Origin: Myoxocephalus aenaeus
Taxonomy: Eukaryota; Chordata; Actinopteri; Perciformes; Cottidae
Direction: 5' to 3'
Length of the DNA: 64,000 nt
NCBI GenBank assembly: GCA_038501785.1
Contig: JBAMJR010000154.1
Span: 2,473,001-2,537,000, forward strand
Under the pieces are notes generated by a model, which worked only from the letters and a program-made list of their open reading frames with translations, was not told the DNA's origin and did not search any database. Numbering within the stretch: the stretch's first letter is position 1; each line of letters starts with the position of its first letter. Shown here in pieces: positions 37,881 through 51,185 of the stretch. Position numbers and translations under genes: made by a program.

Positions 37881-38802
37881 AACTCAAGCAGGAAGCTTTC
37901 ATGAAATAAGTCCTCTTCTCAAGCTCTTTGACTCGCAGCCATACAATTGGAATACTTCAAATAGGCACAGCCGGTGTAATGTGAACTATAGGAAAAAAAG
38001 GAAATGTTTTTAATGTTTTAACTTGTCTGATCTCCACATAAATATGTGTAGCTCTGAGGTGCTCTCACACTGAATCTGTATTGGAAAAGCCAAGGGACTT
38101 TTGTTGTAGTTATTTTAGTGGGGGTTTTGGTTATCTGAAAGAAAAAACCACATGGTAGAAGTATTAATTACAAATTACTGTGGAATGCTGGTTTCTCTCT
38201 CAAGGACGAGTATCATTTGGGTTGCAAAATATTTACACATTTAGATTATTATTATTATTATTATTATTTTATATGGTTTTAGTTATAATATTTTATAATT
38301 AGGCACCATGCACCTTTATAATAACATACGTTCCAGTAAATATTTTAAAGTTTGACACCAAATAGCAGATTCACTGTGAAGAACCTCATTCAATATTGTT
38401 GATGTGATCTTTTGACTTTTTCATAACCTCTAGTGGACCACATCTTCTGGTGCGTGCATAATGTCTGTCTGACTGAGAATGTGAAATGGACTGTATATGG
38501 CTGCTGTTAGGTTCTTTCTCTTTAAGTGTTAGTGGATACATCATTACGGGACCTCGCAACCCTTTCGCTAAGATTTATGTTAAGAGTTGTATGAGTAAGT
38601 TACTGAATGTGATTTGTGTACACCTTGAAAACCCTTTGAAATATTATTTGGTGTGCCCTGCTAAAATACATGCTTGCCATTTCTGGTGTTCAAGGGAAAT
38701 CAGTTTTTACAACTGCCTCTTATCTTTTTTTTCCACAGTACTGAATGCTTAAGTAATTTATTTTGGATGTTAAAAGGACCATGTCATGTTTTGAATTAAC
38801 AG

Positions 38803-38923
38803 AATAAAGACTCATTAACTCATTTGCACTTTATTATCTGTATTCACTTTATTGTTGGACAAGAGAGAAACGTGTTTTCAATTCCTCTGTATGTTTGGTA
38901 CATGTTGAGAAATTGACAATAAA
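38803..38923 (+). terminator. dop1b: Candidate dop1b polyadenylation signals
   Basis: AATAAA occurs at 38803-38808 and again at 38918-38923, about 0.9-1.0 kb after the dop1b stop codon. Both have T-rich or GT-rich sequence within about 30 bases downstream. No splice signals intervene, so the last exon would be about 1.2-1.3 kb. Confidence 0.5.
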
Positions 38924-39061
38924 GCTGACTGATTTAAATTAAATATTAAGCTTAAAACTGTTTTCACTTTACAGCTTCGGTTGCTTGTTTCTTGTATTTG
39001 TGTTGGAGAAAATTAGTTGACTGAAAAACTGTGACAAAAATGTAATGTAATTGTTGTTTCT

Positions 39062-39145
39062 CTCCCCGATTCTTCCTGCCCACATGCTGAAGTGTCCGTG
39101 GGCAAGACACTGAACAAAAAACCCTCCTGCCATTTACCAACAAGT
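39062..39145 (+). repeat. SINE fragment
   Basis: CATGCTGAAGTGTCCGTGGG followed by CAAGACACTGAAC is the middle module of the same common fish SINE class as 34848-35010. Only this central piece remains. Confidence 0.5.
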
Positions 39146-40414
39146 GAAGTGTTTTGTTTCCTGCACATCATTCACATAATATTCAATGTCCCATCCCTGC
39201 ACACAATCATCACAACCTTTTGGCCATATGGCTCAATGAAGACCATCAGCGGAAACATGTGTTTTCCATAATACGGTTGTTCTCCACACAACAAATGTTG
39301 TGCTGTAAATCCTTCAGGAAGAGCTGGAGGATGTGAAAAGCCAAAGAAAATAAACAAATAACTGCACAAATGAGGTAGAAAGTGATGGGTACAATTCAGT
39401 TTTACAACACTGGATAAAAAAAATATGTTGCATATAGCAGATTAGTAATGTTACAGCTGTAACAAACTCACACATAACGGATATGAATGAATAATACACA
39501 CTAAACACATCTGGAAAAATATAATTGCAGCATGTTTTTTTCCGCTAAAATTGCATTGCTTCCCTTTCAGAAAGCTGCAAGCAGAAACTCAATGCAGCAT
39601 TTTTGATATAATACTGTAGACACTCATCCAGTGCAAACATCATTCTCTTCTATATTTTGGCTTATTCTCACTGAAAATACTGTGTCGTATAGTTGCCCAA
39701 AGTAATTAGTGTAGTTGTGAAAACAAAATATTAACTAAATGGTTACATTCTTTTTTGTAATGTATTGTGATTTCTTTCTTTTTTTTATACACATATTCCA
39801 GATACCAACTCATAGATTTGATTGACCTGTGGTGAGCTGAAAGTTCTCATCAGGTGATTCTTTCAACCTGTGTGAATAGTTATCACCAAAAAACTGTATA
39901 GAAGGTATTGCTATGACTTCTTAGTCAGTATTGCAAGTGTAGTTTATAAAGGTAGCGTTATTCATTTGAACAATATTGAATCAGAAGTGATCCTATAAGC
40001 TAGGCTTTAAATGACAAACGCTGGAATTACAATTTTCAAGCCCGTCAAGTGATGCCATGGACCCACTTGAATAGTCCTTATTTAAATAATTTGGTCCTAA
40101 AAGTTGTAAAATGCACGAATAGCCAAATCCAAGGTTATATAATGGTATAATGGTGGTTTGGACCGAGGGCTGGGAGGCGGACTTAAAGGAGCAGTACGCT
40201 CCTCTATTGGCCCCACGGTTTAAAAAAGTTAAAAAAAAAAGTAGATGTCACGCGTCATAGTATTGGCGCGTGACATATGCCCAGACAAATCTGGTCTGCC
40301 GAAACAAGACTGTAACCCTCCAACCACGCAGCTCCAGCTACACTGCGCATGCGTGATACTCCACACCTGTCCGAGCCTTCATTTAACTGTCCCTGCAATG
40401 GATGCGGAGGATCG
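39146..40414. other. dop1b-morc3 intergenic sequence, no supported gene
   Basis: A/T-rich sequence to about 40.1 kb, then a more GC-rich part. No coding exon was recognised. The open frames starting near 40.2-40.4 kb belong to the inverted-repeat arm described next and match no protein I know. Confidence 0.5.
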
Positions 40415-40671
40415 CCGGTGTTACACCCCAACTGGTTTTCAAACCTACTGGTTTCCCTACGCGTGCGTGCGTTGTCTTCACTTCACAGCTGCAGCGGTTT
40501 TCTGTCTGGTCACCAGATTCGTCACATATTCACACACACATATTGCTGGAGATCTTCACGCCACATGTCATATCCATTGCAGCGATCGTGATTGTATAAG
40601 TGAGCACTGCATCACAACCACGTATGAAGAAACACATTTAAGAAAATATATATATATATAAAAAGATCGTA

Positions 40672-40735
40672 ACGACCTGGATTCGATCCCTGTCCCATGT
40701 ACTGAAAGACGGTGGCTCAACCTAAAGCGCCACCG
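40672..40735 (-). repeat. tRNA-like (SINE head) segment
   Basis: On the minus strand, GGTGGCGCTTTAGGTTGAG resembles a Pol III A box, and GATCGAATC fits the B-box consensus GWTCRANNC. The spacing is roughly tRNA-like, but I could not draw a good cloverleaf. A SINE head is more likely than a functional tRNA gene. Confidence 0.3.
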
Positions 40736-41007
40736 ATTATTAAAAACAATTAAGTCATTTAAGGTATTAGTCAGTATGTCACATCTCCTCTGTGTCCAGG
40801 GAACCTCTTGGTCTAGGTGAGCTGAACCAACTGGTTACCTCGGGCGGATATTACAACACTATCTGGACCTCCACACATGGTGTTGCCTCTTCTGCAGCCA
40901 GCACTACTTGACTACCAGCAGGCCTACGATGGCAGAGAAGTTATCAGCTAATCAGCAAGCCGCACAACACTGTGTTATCTTGTGTGTTTTACCATGTGTG
41001 TGTGTAC

Positions 41008-41699
41008 GGGTCAATCCCAATCTCCACCCTAAACCCTCAAACCCTGAACCCTCAGGCACTCACTGACGTCAGCTGCTAAATGGCTGAGTGTGAGAGGCTG
41101 TGAGGGCTTGAACTGGTGTGAATATGAATGAGACAGCACTTTGCTGCAACATATCACGTGACTACATAAAACATATTGTGTATTTATTTTATACTTTTTA
41201 TTCATTGATTTGAACGTCATGAGAAGTCAACGTCACGAGATGAGAAGTCATTTTAGATGATATATTTACTTGTTTTTGTCAAAACGAAATTTTTGATGAA
41301 TGTAAACAAAATATTTATAAATATATTTTCTGCTTGCATTCCTCTGATTTCATGTGTTTTTATGTTCCATCTTTAATCCGTAATGTTATAGTGTATTTTA
41401 TCGGGCTGAACGCCCACGTGTCTCTTTGTTTACCTTTTTTTTTTACGTCTTCATGCTTCCATTGGGAACTGCGTGTTTAACGTCACATTGCTATGAACTG
41501 TGGGTAATTCCCTTAGGCAAAGTCAGCATCTCAAAGTCAGCTGACTTACGGAAAGGGATCATAAAGGGCTCAAAATGTCTGCCAGAGAGCCTCGAGCACT
41601 CTACGATGTGACAATGGGACACCCCTAAACCCTCACGGACTTCGCGGGAGCGCGCCTCAAAGTCCGTGAGTCCGTAAGGGTGGAGATTGGAATTGACCC
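41008..41699. mobile_element. 692-bp MITE-like element with about 24-bp TIRs
   Basis: The left end GGGTCAATCCCAATCTCCAC is matched by the reverse complement of the right end with one C/T difference, and the similarity continues through CCCT. No transposase frame lies inside. Immediate flanks share at most TA, so the superfamily is undetermined. It is nested inside the foldback loop. Confidence 0.7.
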
Positions 41700-41939
41700 T
41701 ATGTCTTTCTTCAATGTGTTTCTTCATACGTGGTTGTGATGCAGTGCTCACTTAAACAATCGTAATCGCCGCAAAGGATATGCCATGTGGCGTGAAGATC
41801 TCCAGCAATATGTGTGTGAATATGTGACGAATCTGGTGACCAGACAGAAAACCGCTGCAGCTGTGAAGTGAAGACAACGCACGCACGCGTAGGGAAACCA
41901 GTAGGTTTGAAAACCAGTTGGGGTGTAACACCGGAACAT

Positions 41940-42123
41940 CCGGTTCATATCACAGTTTGAAGTCAAACTTGTTTGTGTTGACGCACCACGGAGCAACTTT
42001 TTAGGAGCGAACGAGGCTCTGCCGGAGGAAAAGGCGAGCGTCGACATCTGAGCGGCTCACAGTTTGCAGCTCTCCATCAGTGTGGCTTCAACGCCTCCTA
42101 ACGACTTCCGTAGTCACGGAAAG
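41940..42123 (+). promoter_or_regulatory. morc3: morc3 5' UTR / proximal promoter
   Basis: GC-richer sequence between the foldback arm and the ATG at 42124, which sits in the context AAG ATG GCG. There is no TATA box at an obvious position. The start codon follows directly without a splice acceptor, so the 5' UTR is probably in the same exon. The transcription start is not determined. Confidence 0.4.
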
Positions 42124-45100
42124 ATGGCGGCACAGACGGTCCGAGGTGTCCCGCTCAGCACGGTCAGTGGAATAAACTCTTTATACATATTGTGACATTC
42201 AATGTGATGCTATGTGGCCAACTGTACTACTGCGGGTTTAGCTAGCTATGTGAGCGACTGTTTCAACAGCCCCGTTGAGTGAAAACAGACCACGTATTTA
42301 CGTTAATGCTCATTTATAACCACGTCAGACTCTCCACCACACAGGCTGTGCTCTATACAGCGACCTATGCGCATCTTTACGGGAACCTAACTGTAAAGTA
42401 AGTGAACTCTAGGTCAAATGGGTTATTATTCTGCCTGTAGATCACTTGTCTTATCGAAGACACTATTGTAAATTGGTTAACAAAAAAAGTTAATATATAT
42501 AATAATATTCATATTTACCACTTATTCAGTTTCACTTTCAGTTGTATCCGCCCAGACAGCATGAAACATAAGTGTTATGACTCATCTGTCAAATCATTAG
42601 CTCCAGAGTTTCTCTTAATACAATCCACATCTATGTACATTTTCAAACGTGCATTCGTTATTATATTGGTAGGGCTATGGCATACAACAACTCATAATAC
42701 ATAAAAAACACAGAAATTACAGATTGTTCTGGAATTATGCTCGATAGTATAAACTTTAGTTTGTTTATGTTGATCCCACATTCCTCAGTCTCTGTTTGAG
42801 AAACCTAGAATCAATTAAACAAATAATGTATTTGAATGAATATATACTTTATTAATCCCCAAGGGGAAATTTGTTGTCGGAGTAGCAATTTACAGACACA
42901 AAATAAAATATAAAAACAACAGGGATCTTCAGTGTCCTCCTCTCCACCACCTGTTCCGGATAATCCTGTTTGCAGCCAATGATGGAGCCGGCCTTCTTCA
43001 CCAGTTTGAGTCCGTTGGTGTCTCTGGCTCCAATGCTGCTCCCCCAGCAGACTATGGCGAAGTACAGGGCGCTGGCCACAACCGACTGGTAGAACATCTC
43101 CAGCATCTTGCTGCACACATTGAAGGATCGAAGCTTCCTCAGGAAAAAGAGTCGACTCATCCCCTTCTTATAGAGAGCATTGATGTTGGCCTTCCAGTTC
43201 AGTCGGCTGTCGATGGAGACACCCAGGTACCTGTACTCCTCCACCATGTCCACGTCCTCTCCAAGAACACTCAGAGGTGTCGGAGCCGTCGCCGTCCTCC
43301 TGAAGTCCACCACCATCTCTCTGGTCTTGGCCACGTCCAGAAGCAGATGATTCTCACCGGCCCACTCCACAAAGTCACTCACCACTGCCCTGTACTCCTC
43401 CCGTCCATCCCTAATACACCCGACCAGTCATCGGAGAACTTCTGCAGATGGCATGACCCCGGTCCACACCTCCCTCATGTTGTTCTGCTGGAGTTTGGCC
43501 TCCAGCTTCCTCCTGTAGGAGTCCTTGCCCTCCCTGAGCTTCACCTTCAGGTCGCGCTGGACTCTCCTGAGCTCATCCCTGTCCCCAGACCTGAAAGCAG
43601 CTTTCTTCTTACTCAGTCCGTTGACTCAAAGCAGTCCAGCAGTACAGACACAGTTTTTGCATACAAACACACATATTCTATCTTACTTTGTTTGAAATCA
43701 TGACTCCTCTTCCAGCGTCCGTCTGTTAACTGGAATCTTCTGCAGTGCTCTTAAATTAAAGGGGGAATGCGTAGGATTTGCGCCAGAAAAGCTTTAACCT
43801 CTGGGTTACAGAACGGACATCACGTGTCATTTAAGTAGCGTGGTGGCAACTTTACCATACCCACTGTTGAGTCTTTTTAAGCTGAAATTATTTATATTCA
43901 GGCTGTGCCTAGATCAGTGTGGTCACATCCTGCTGCCCTCAAGGTATGGCCTGTCCACATAAGTACTTTCTTAACAGGAAAGTAAACAGGAATGCTACCT
44001 AAGCATCTGCTGCATGACCTATGAGTCACCCAATGCAGGCATTGAGAGTATGCACGATAACAGCTTGTATATCAGTTCACTTCGATAAGAATGTAAAATA
44101 CAACTAAGAATATAAAATTGCTATTACAGTAGCTCATACGCTCTACACACTCAGAGAGATGTTTTTCAAAAACAAAGTGTCCTGACAAGGTCATGTCTTT
44201 TGGCCTCGTGTGGACGGTGCACCCACGCCTCTGTGCTGCGCTCAATGTCCCCTTTGTGTGTCCGAGTGTCGACGTACCTCAAAGTCTGGCTCTCTCCCTT
44301 TAAGGCCTGTGTAATGCAGCCAGGAATATCCGAATCACAAACCGAATATCTACCCAACGAACAGATAGTTGTATATTTGGGTGTTTAAATCCTTTTTTGT
44401 TGTACTAAAAATAAAATTTGTGTAACTATTGTCCTGTGATCTTTGCGCATATTTCTGCACCAATTCTGACGTACATTCGGCCAGACTTGCCCCCTTTCAA
44501 TGCAAGTGAGCCTCATTGCAAAAACAGTCCAATTTACAAAGATCAGCAGCTGCAATCCATTCTTAATGAATTCACTGCGAGTTTACAGTGAGGAAAAGGG
44601 ACTCTAGCGCTCAGGAACACTCCCACTTTAGGCCACAGGGGCTGCCAAAGTCAACACAAAATGAAAGTGCCTTGTAGTAGCTTCAGGGATTAAGGACACT
44701 TTGATTGAATTTGAATATGTTAATGTATGAAAATAAGGTCACATTGATGTAGGCTAACTATTCTGTACCTATTCATTTGCTCCCCTTGCAGCTTTCTCCC
44801 AAGTTTCTTCATACAAATTCCACCAGCCACACCTGGCCCTTCAGCGCCATCGCTGAGCTCATAGGTGAGTCATCATCACATGGTTGTGTTATAAGCGAAA
44901 TGTGCTGTTTTACTTAAGTTTCTATATTACCACATAGTGATGTCTCCAGTTGATCTGCATGACTGGGTGTCTTGGATGACATAACCAATGATGATCCTAT
45001 TTAGCAGATTAAACTAGTATCGATGTTTAAGTGCATTCAAATACAATTGAGACTTATTTTTCCCATCACCAGGAAGATTTACATGTAATACTTAAAGCAT

Positions 45101-48100
45101 TAAATATCTCTTTCTCAGTAATCCACAAGATTCTTCTCAGCAAATAAACAACCTACTTGTTATGTCAACCCATGTTGTTTTAGGTTCTGGCTGTAACATT
45201 AAAAGAGAACATCAAAAGAGCCGGATTAAAATACCAACATATGACCTTTGATTAAATAGTGTTGTAACGTCGATCCAGTCACCACTAAATAATGATTTGT
45301 TAAAGTCCAGGTAAAGCAAAAATAAATATGTGATCTGAGTTTCACACCAGAGAAACATGAGTTTCTCACCACCCAAGTTTGAATGATTAAAAATGATCTG
45401 CAAGTATATAAAATCAGTTTTCCCACCCTGTGAAAACCATCAGTTTACCAGTCTGATACCGTACGATATAGTTCAGTCTTTTCACATGTTTTCAGCAATT
45501 ATTTTTCTTCTTTTTTTGTTCTTCTTTTTTTTTACCAGGACTTTCATGTATAAACTGTATGGAGGAATTTAGTTAGCACATTTTAAAACCAGCATATTTC
45601 TGATTTATAATTAAACACGTGCTGCCTGCTTGATTCCCCTGTTTCACTGGTATATGAAAGCTTTTGAAAAGCTATAAAGTCATGAAATATTGTATCAAAA
45701 CTGAGACCAGTGGCTAGACTGTAATTCAAATCTTAAGTTTACCACAGTACAAAACTCAACTCATTGCCTTCTTTGTTGTTGTAAAAGTATACTGTATTTA
45801 TTGAGTACATTTTATTTTTACTTTACCATCTATTGTTTTATTTTAAAATGACTATTGGAGCTCTGTAGGAAAACATAAATATGTGGTGCATATACTAGAT
45901 TTCCTTAGCACTAAAAGCTGCCAGGTAGTGCTGAAACAAATTAACTAAATTGTTTCTTTTAACAGACAATGCCTATGATCCAGATGTCAATGCCAAACAG
46001 TTCTGGATTGATAAGACTGTCGTCCATGGACATATTTGCCTCAGCTTTATGGATAATGGAAATGGACTGAACCATGAAACAATGCATAAGATGCTCAGGT
46101 ACTTATGGAAAATGTGTAATGGTTCCTCTGGACAGTGACATTGCACTGCCAACATTGGCATCCATAATGCTTCACATTTTTTATAAGCAAATGTTGCTGC
46201 ATTGATGTGTAAACCATGACATGACTCGTATACTCACAAAATAATGTATCCATTTTCCCACTCTAGCTTTGGGTACAGTGACAAGACTACTATAAAGGGT
46301 GTAAAGCCAATTGGAATGTACGGCAACGGTTTCAAGTCTGGATCCATGCGTCTTGGCAAGGACGCCATCGTGTTTTCCAAGTCGGAGAAAGCTTCATGCG
46401 TTGGGATGCTCTCTCAAACCTACCTGGAAAAGATTGGTGCTAACCAAATAAGTGTACCTATTGTCAGCTTTGAACAGAGCGAGAGAAATAAGTATATCCT
46501 TCATCTACTACATTAAGGCACATTACATCATGTTGCTGAAGTCTCATGAATTGTCGACTGAATCGATTAAATGAAGACTCCAGTGAAGTTGTAGAGAAAT
46601 CTGAAGTACGCTCACAGAGTTTAACCTATTGATGTCAGTCTGGAAGATAATTTCATACGAGTCCTTTTGTAGTTATTCATTTTTTGTATGTATTATATTT
46701 GGGCTGGATAGACGTATACATAGAGTTTTCATGAGTTTGACATCAGACTGTCATATTTCCATTTTTCATTGCAAGTTGTCCTTAACTGTGGCTTTACTCA
46801 GTGTAAAAGAGGAGCACAAAGCCAGCCTGCAGGACATCCTGAGCTATTCTCCTTTCAAGACACAAGAAGAATTGCTTCGTGAGATCAATGCCGTCAGTTC
46901 CAACTCGTCCACAAAGAAAACTGGCACGCGGATCATCATCTGGAATCTCCGCGGGTCGGTCTAGTTCCCACATAGAAACGCATGTTTTATGTTTTATTTC
47001 AGAAACCAGGTGCTAATGCCTGTGTGTGCCTCAGATTTGTACAACAATCAGCTAAAGAAGATGTCGCAATGTTTTCATGTATGTTTATGTTTTCAACAGG
47101 ACAACTACTGGAACAACTGACTTTGATTTTAACACCAATCGTTATGATATCCGAATTCCAGCTGATGTATACGAGGAAATTAATACCACTCAACATCCAG
47201 ACAGGGTCACTTCGAACATCCCTATGAGTTTTTACTCACTGCGGGTAAGGAGCAATAATGTTTACGTCTTCAAACAATTCTTAATGATTGAGTTATACCT
47301 CAAGCATCATTGTATATGCCTTATCCCCACACCGTGACACATTATATAATGTTAAGCATACAAGCACCAACATTGAGGCCAATTGTGGTCCAATATGCAA
47401 CTTACACAAGTGTCATGTGCCGTCTTTAAGCCTCCAGGCCACAAACACTGAGAAACCTTTCAGTGAAGCAGGAGACATCTTGGGTCCAGCAGTTGAATCT
47501 TTGGAGTTGACCACATTTGCACATTCACAGATGTAGTTTTAATATTTTTGAACAAAGTAATTTCACTTTCTGTTTAAAAACCTTATCAGGCACATCTTAA
47601 AACATGTGTTATTGTTAAAGCTCAGCCAGCTGTTTAGTGGAGTCTATTTAAATGTAGGTAATCTGTGTTCTCTCCAACAGAAAAAATGCCCTGTAATATT
47701 TAAACTTCTCTTTATCACTTCTCATTTGCATGAGTAAATAATTGATAATTGTGTTTTTTAATGGCTGTAGGCCTATTGCAGTATTCTGTACCTGAAGCCG
47801 AGGATGCAGATCATCATTCGTGGTCAACATGTGAAATCTCAGCTCATTGCTAAGAGTCTTGCCTCCATCAGAAAGGACCACTACAATCCCACTTTCGTGG
47901 TATCCTTTCATCGCAGAGTATTGATACATGCTTTTAGTTTGAGACATTTCATATGTGCACAGGAAGTGTTACTTGAGTTTTCCTTAAATATTTTTTCAGC
48001 ATAAACGTATTCCTATTATTTTTGGCTATAACACCAAAAGTAAAGACCAGTATGGCATTATGATGTATTACAAGAACCGGCTCATCAAAGCCTACGAGCG

Positions 48101-51100
48101 CGTGGGCTGCCAGCTCAAGGTGAGTTGTGTTGTTTTGATGAGCTGCTTGTTTGGTGCACATGTCGTCAAGGGTTTTTATGAATGTTATTAACCAGTGTTC
48201 ATGTTTCTGAAACGTCGCCTGCTGCAGGCCAACAACAAAGGTGTTGGGGTCATTGGGATCATAGAGTGTCACTTTCTGGAACCTACCCACAACAAACAGA
48301 GCTTTGATGAAACAGATAAGTACAGGTAATGTCACCAAAGCCAACTTCTGTTTTGATCACGTGATTATGGTTGGAAGTGAATTTCAGCATGAACCTTGCA
48401 CACAAACAGTATTTGTAAAGTATCAACCATGTTACTGGATTATTTCTCAGCACAGGGTCAGTAATGCAGAAGTCTGATTTCTTGGTACAGGAAAACTATG
48501 CTCAATTTGGGGACTAAGCTGGAGGAGTACTGGAATGAAATGTGCTACAGGAGAAAAAAAGAGCATCCAAACACCACCACACCATTGGAAGATGCCATGT
48601 TAGTACATTCTGCAGTGACTGACATCATGTGTTCTACACGCATATATGTCTAACCATGTTGACTTCCGACATGCTCTAATACTCGTCCCTATCTATGTCC
48701 TCAGGGAGCGCCCAGATCAAAACTGGGTGCAGTGTAATGACTGTTTGCAATGGCGCAAACTCCCGGATGGGATCGACTGCAGCAAGCTGGCAGAGCAATG
48801 GTACTGCCGCATGAACCCTGATCCTCAGTTCAGGTAACCAGAGCATTATGGAAAAACATGTTGCAATAATTGTAATCATAAACCGTCATAAATGAAAATG
48901 CAAATCTGTTTTTGTAAAAATGACAAACTACACAGTGTAAAAAAAGTATTTCTAGGTCTACAATATATTTGTTACTGTTGTACTACATCTAAAAATAATT
49001 GTAGCATAATTTACGAGAACCATGTTTACACTACAACAACTTTTTTAGGTTTTTCTATCACACAAAAAAAATCCAAACATGTTACTAACACACCAGTAAG
49101 ATAAACAGATATATACATTCTTGAATCAAATGAATCATACATATATGACTCCAACTTGATCTACAGGTGAACATCCCAAATTTAACAAATGTCTGTTTTG
49201 GGTCTGATATAACAAGTTTTGACACATTTCTCTATGTATTGATGAATGGAAGCGCCCAAAACACATATTTGCATTATTGCAAATATGTGCAAAGGTATTT
49301 TGTCCGAAATAGGTATTTTGTCCGAAATAGTTTAACCCAAACGCAGCTCAGACTCTATTTTCTATCTGTTTGCCCTCCTAGGAGCTGCCAGGTGGAGGAG
49401 GAGCCTGAGGACTCAGATGATGATCAGCCTACATACTGCAAGACCTATAAACAACAGTGAGTCCCATTTCACTTAAAAACACTGCCATAACATTTGCCCC
49501 AAAATGTAATTGAATATGTAGACTCAATAAGAAATGCATGTTTCTGTGTTAAGCTGCCAAAAGCAGCCCTAATACTTTAACTGGTCCAGGCTCTGGTCCA
49601 GGCTCTGATCATCTCGCGACTTGACTACTGTAACTCCCTCCTGGCAGGTCTACCCGCTAACGCCATTCGACCTTTACAGCTCATCCAGAATGCAGCTGCT
49701 CGACTGGTCTTCAACCTCCCGAAATTCACCCACACTACCCCGCTCCTCCGCACACTCCACTGGCTACCGGTGGTCGCCCGCATCCGCTTCAAAACATTGG
49801 TACTTACGTATCGTGCCACGAACAGATCGGGTCCTATCTATATACAGGACATGGTAACACCGTACACCCCAGCTCGGGCACTCCGCTCGGCTTCTGCTAA
49901 ACGACTTGTAGCTCCGTCACTACGAGCTAAACACTCAACAAAGTCACGACTGTTTGCTGTCCTGGCTCCTCAATGGTGGAATGAGCTCCCCATTGACATC
50001 AGGACAGCAGGAAGTCTCTACATCTTCCGCCGAAAACTAAAAACGCATCTCTTTCGACTACACCTTGAATAAGGAAGGTAGCACTGTACTAGCACTCTAG
50101 TAGCACTTGATGTCTCTTATTTATAGCACTTTGTAATTTTCGAAATTTAACTCTAGCGAAGAAACTGCACTTTATTGATTATTGATTATTGATTGTTGTT
50201 TTTCTGAGTTTGTACTCATGATTGAATGCACTATTGTAAGTCGCTTTGGATAAAAGCGTCAGCTAAATGACATGTAATGTAATGTAATGTAACTGAGCAT
50301 ACTAAAGGAAGGGCCTTGCCTTCCCTTACTCCTGTGGTTATTTTTATACAGGGAGAGGGAAAACAAAAGGATTCAAGAGAAGGAAAGACAAAAGGTAAAA
50401 ACACATTCCATACTTTAAATCACTCTGCATGCTTGTGTTGGTTCCTCCACATGGTGCCTCTAACACCTCAGCACCATTTAGAATAAACTGTTTGTTAGGT
50501 TTTGTGATTCCAAAAAGGTTAACTCATGATTAATAGTGTGTTTGGGAATTTTTATTTTTCTAGGCAGAGGATGCTATAAAGCGCCAGCGGGAACAACGTC
50601 TGGCTGAGCTCAACAGGGCAAAATCGGCACCAAGACCTCTGCAGGTTGGGAGTGACGTCTAAAGTTGATACTTGTGTAGATGCTTACTAAAGACAATCAT
50701 TGTGTACAAATTATAGAGTTTATAGTTTTACTAAATAAATAGCAGGAAGTAGATATGGTGTAGGTTTATTAGTAATTTCCAAAAAACATATCCCTGTCTG
50801 AACACATTTCGATGTGGTTTTTAGATGCAACATCTTTGAGCTGTTAATCATGTCTCAAATCACTTTTATTATGCTGAATGTAATGTCTATATTGTTTGTC
50901 TGTGAGTTTATTGGCAAGTGAGTTTCCTCATTGGGAATTAGTAACTCTTTCTAGTCTCATTTTTGTTGTGCTTGTTGACAGACTGCCCATTCCCCCTCCA
51001 CCCCAACTACCCCGACGAGTAGGTTTCCCACTATAAGACCACAAAGGGGGGCCGCGAGGGCTGGATCGGCTCCTGTTAGGGCCCTTCCCCTGTCACAAGC

Positions 51101-51105
51101 TGGTA

Positions 51106-51185
<80 letters not shown>

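Larger units (their letters stand above)
40415..41934. mobile_element. Foldback structure: about 230-bp inverted arms around a nested element
   Basis: Bases 40415-40646 reappear as reverse complement at about 41704-41934 with few differences by eye. The outer ends read CCGGTGTTACACCCC on both arms. The central ~1.06 kb holds a SINE-like tRNA segment (about 40672-40735, minus) and a separate element with its own inverted ends (41008-41699). I find no convincing target-site duplication outside the arms, so it may be a foldback transposon or an inverted duplication. It ends about 190 bp before the morc3 start codon, so the right arm may overlap the morc3 promoter. Confidence 0.75.

Noticed and set aside
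40245..40661. 138-codon frame that recurs in inverted form at 41748-42047
   Set aside because: The recurrence is explained by the inverted arms at DNA level. The peptide (RCYTPTGFQTYWFPYACVRC) matches no family I know, and one arm shows indels typical of non-coding sequence.
40672..40735. Functional tRNA gene
   Set aside because: Pol III-like boxes are present, but I could not fold acceptor, D, anticodon and T stems convincingly, and it sits inside repeats.
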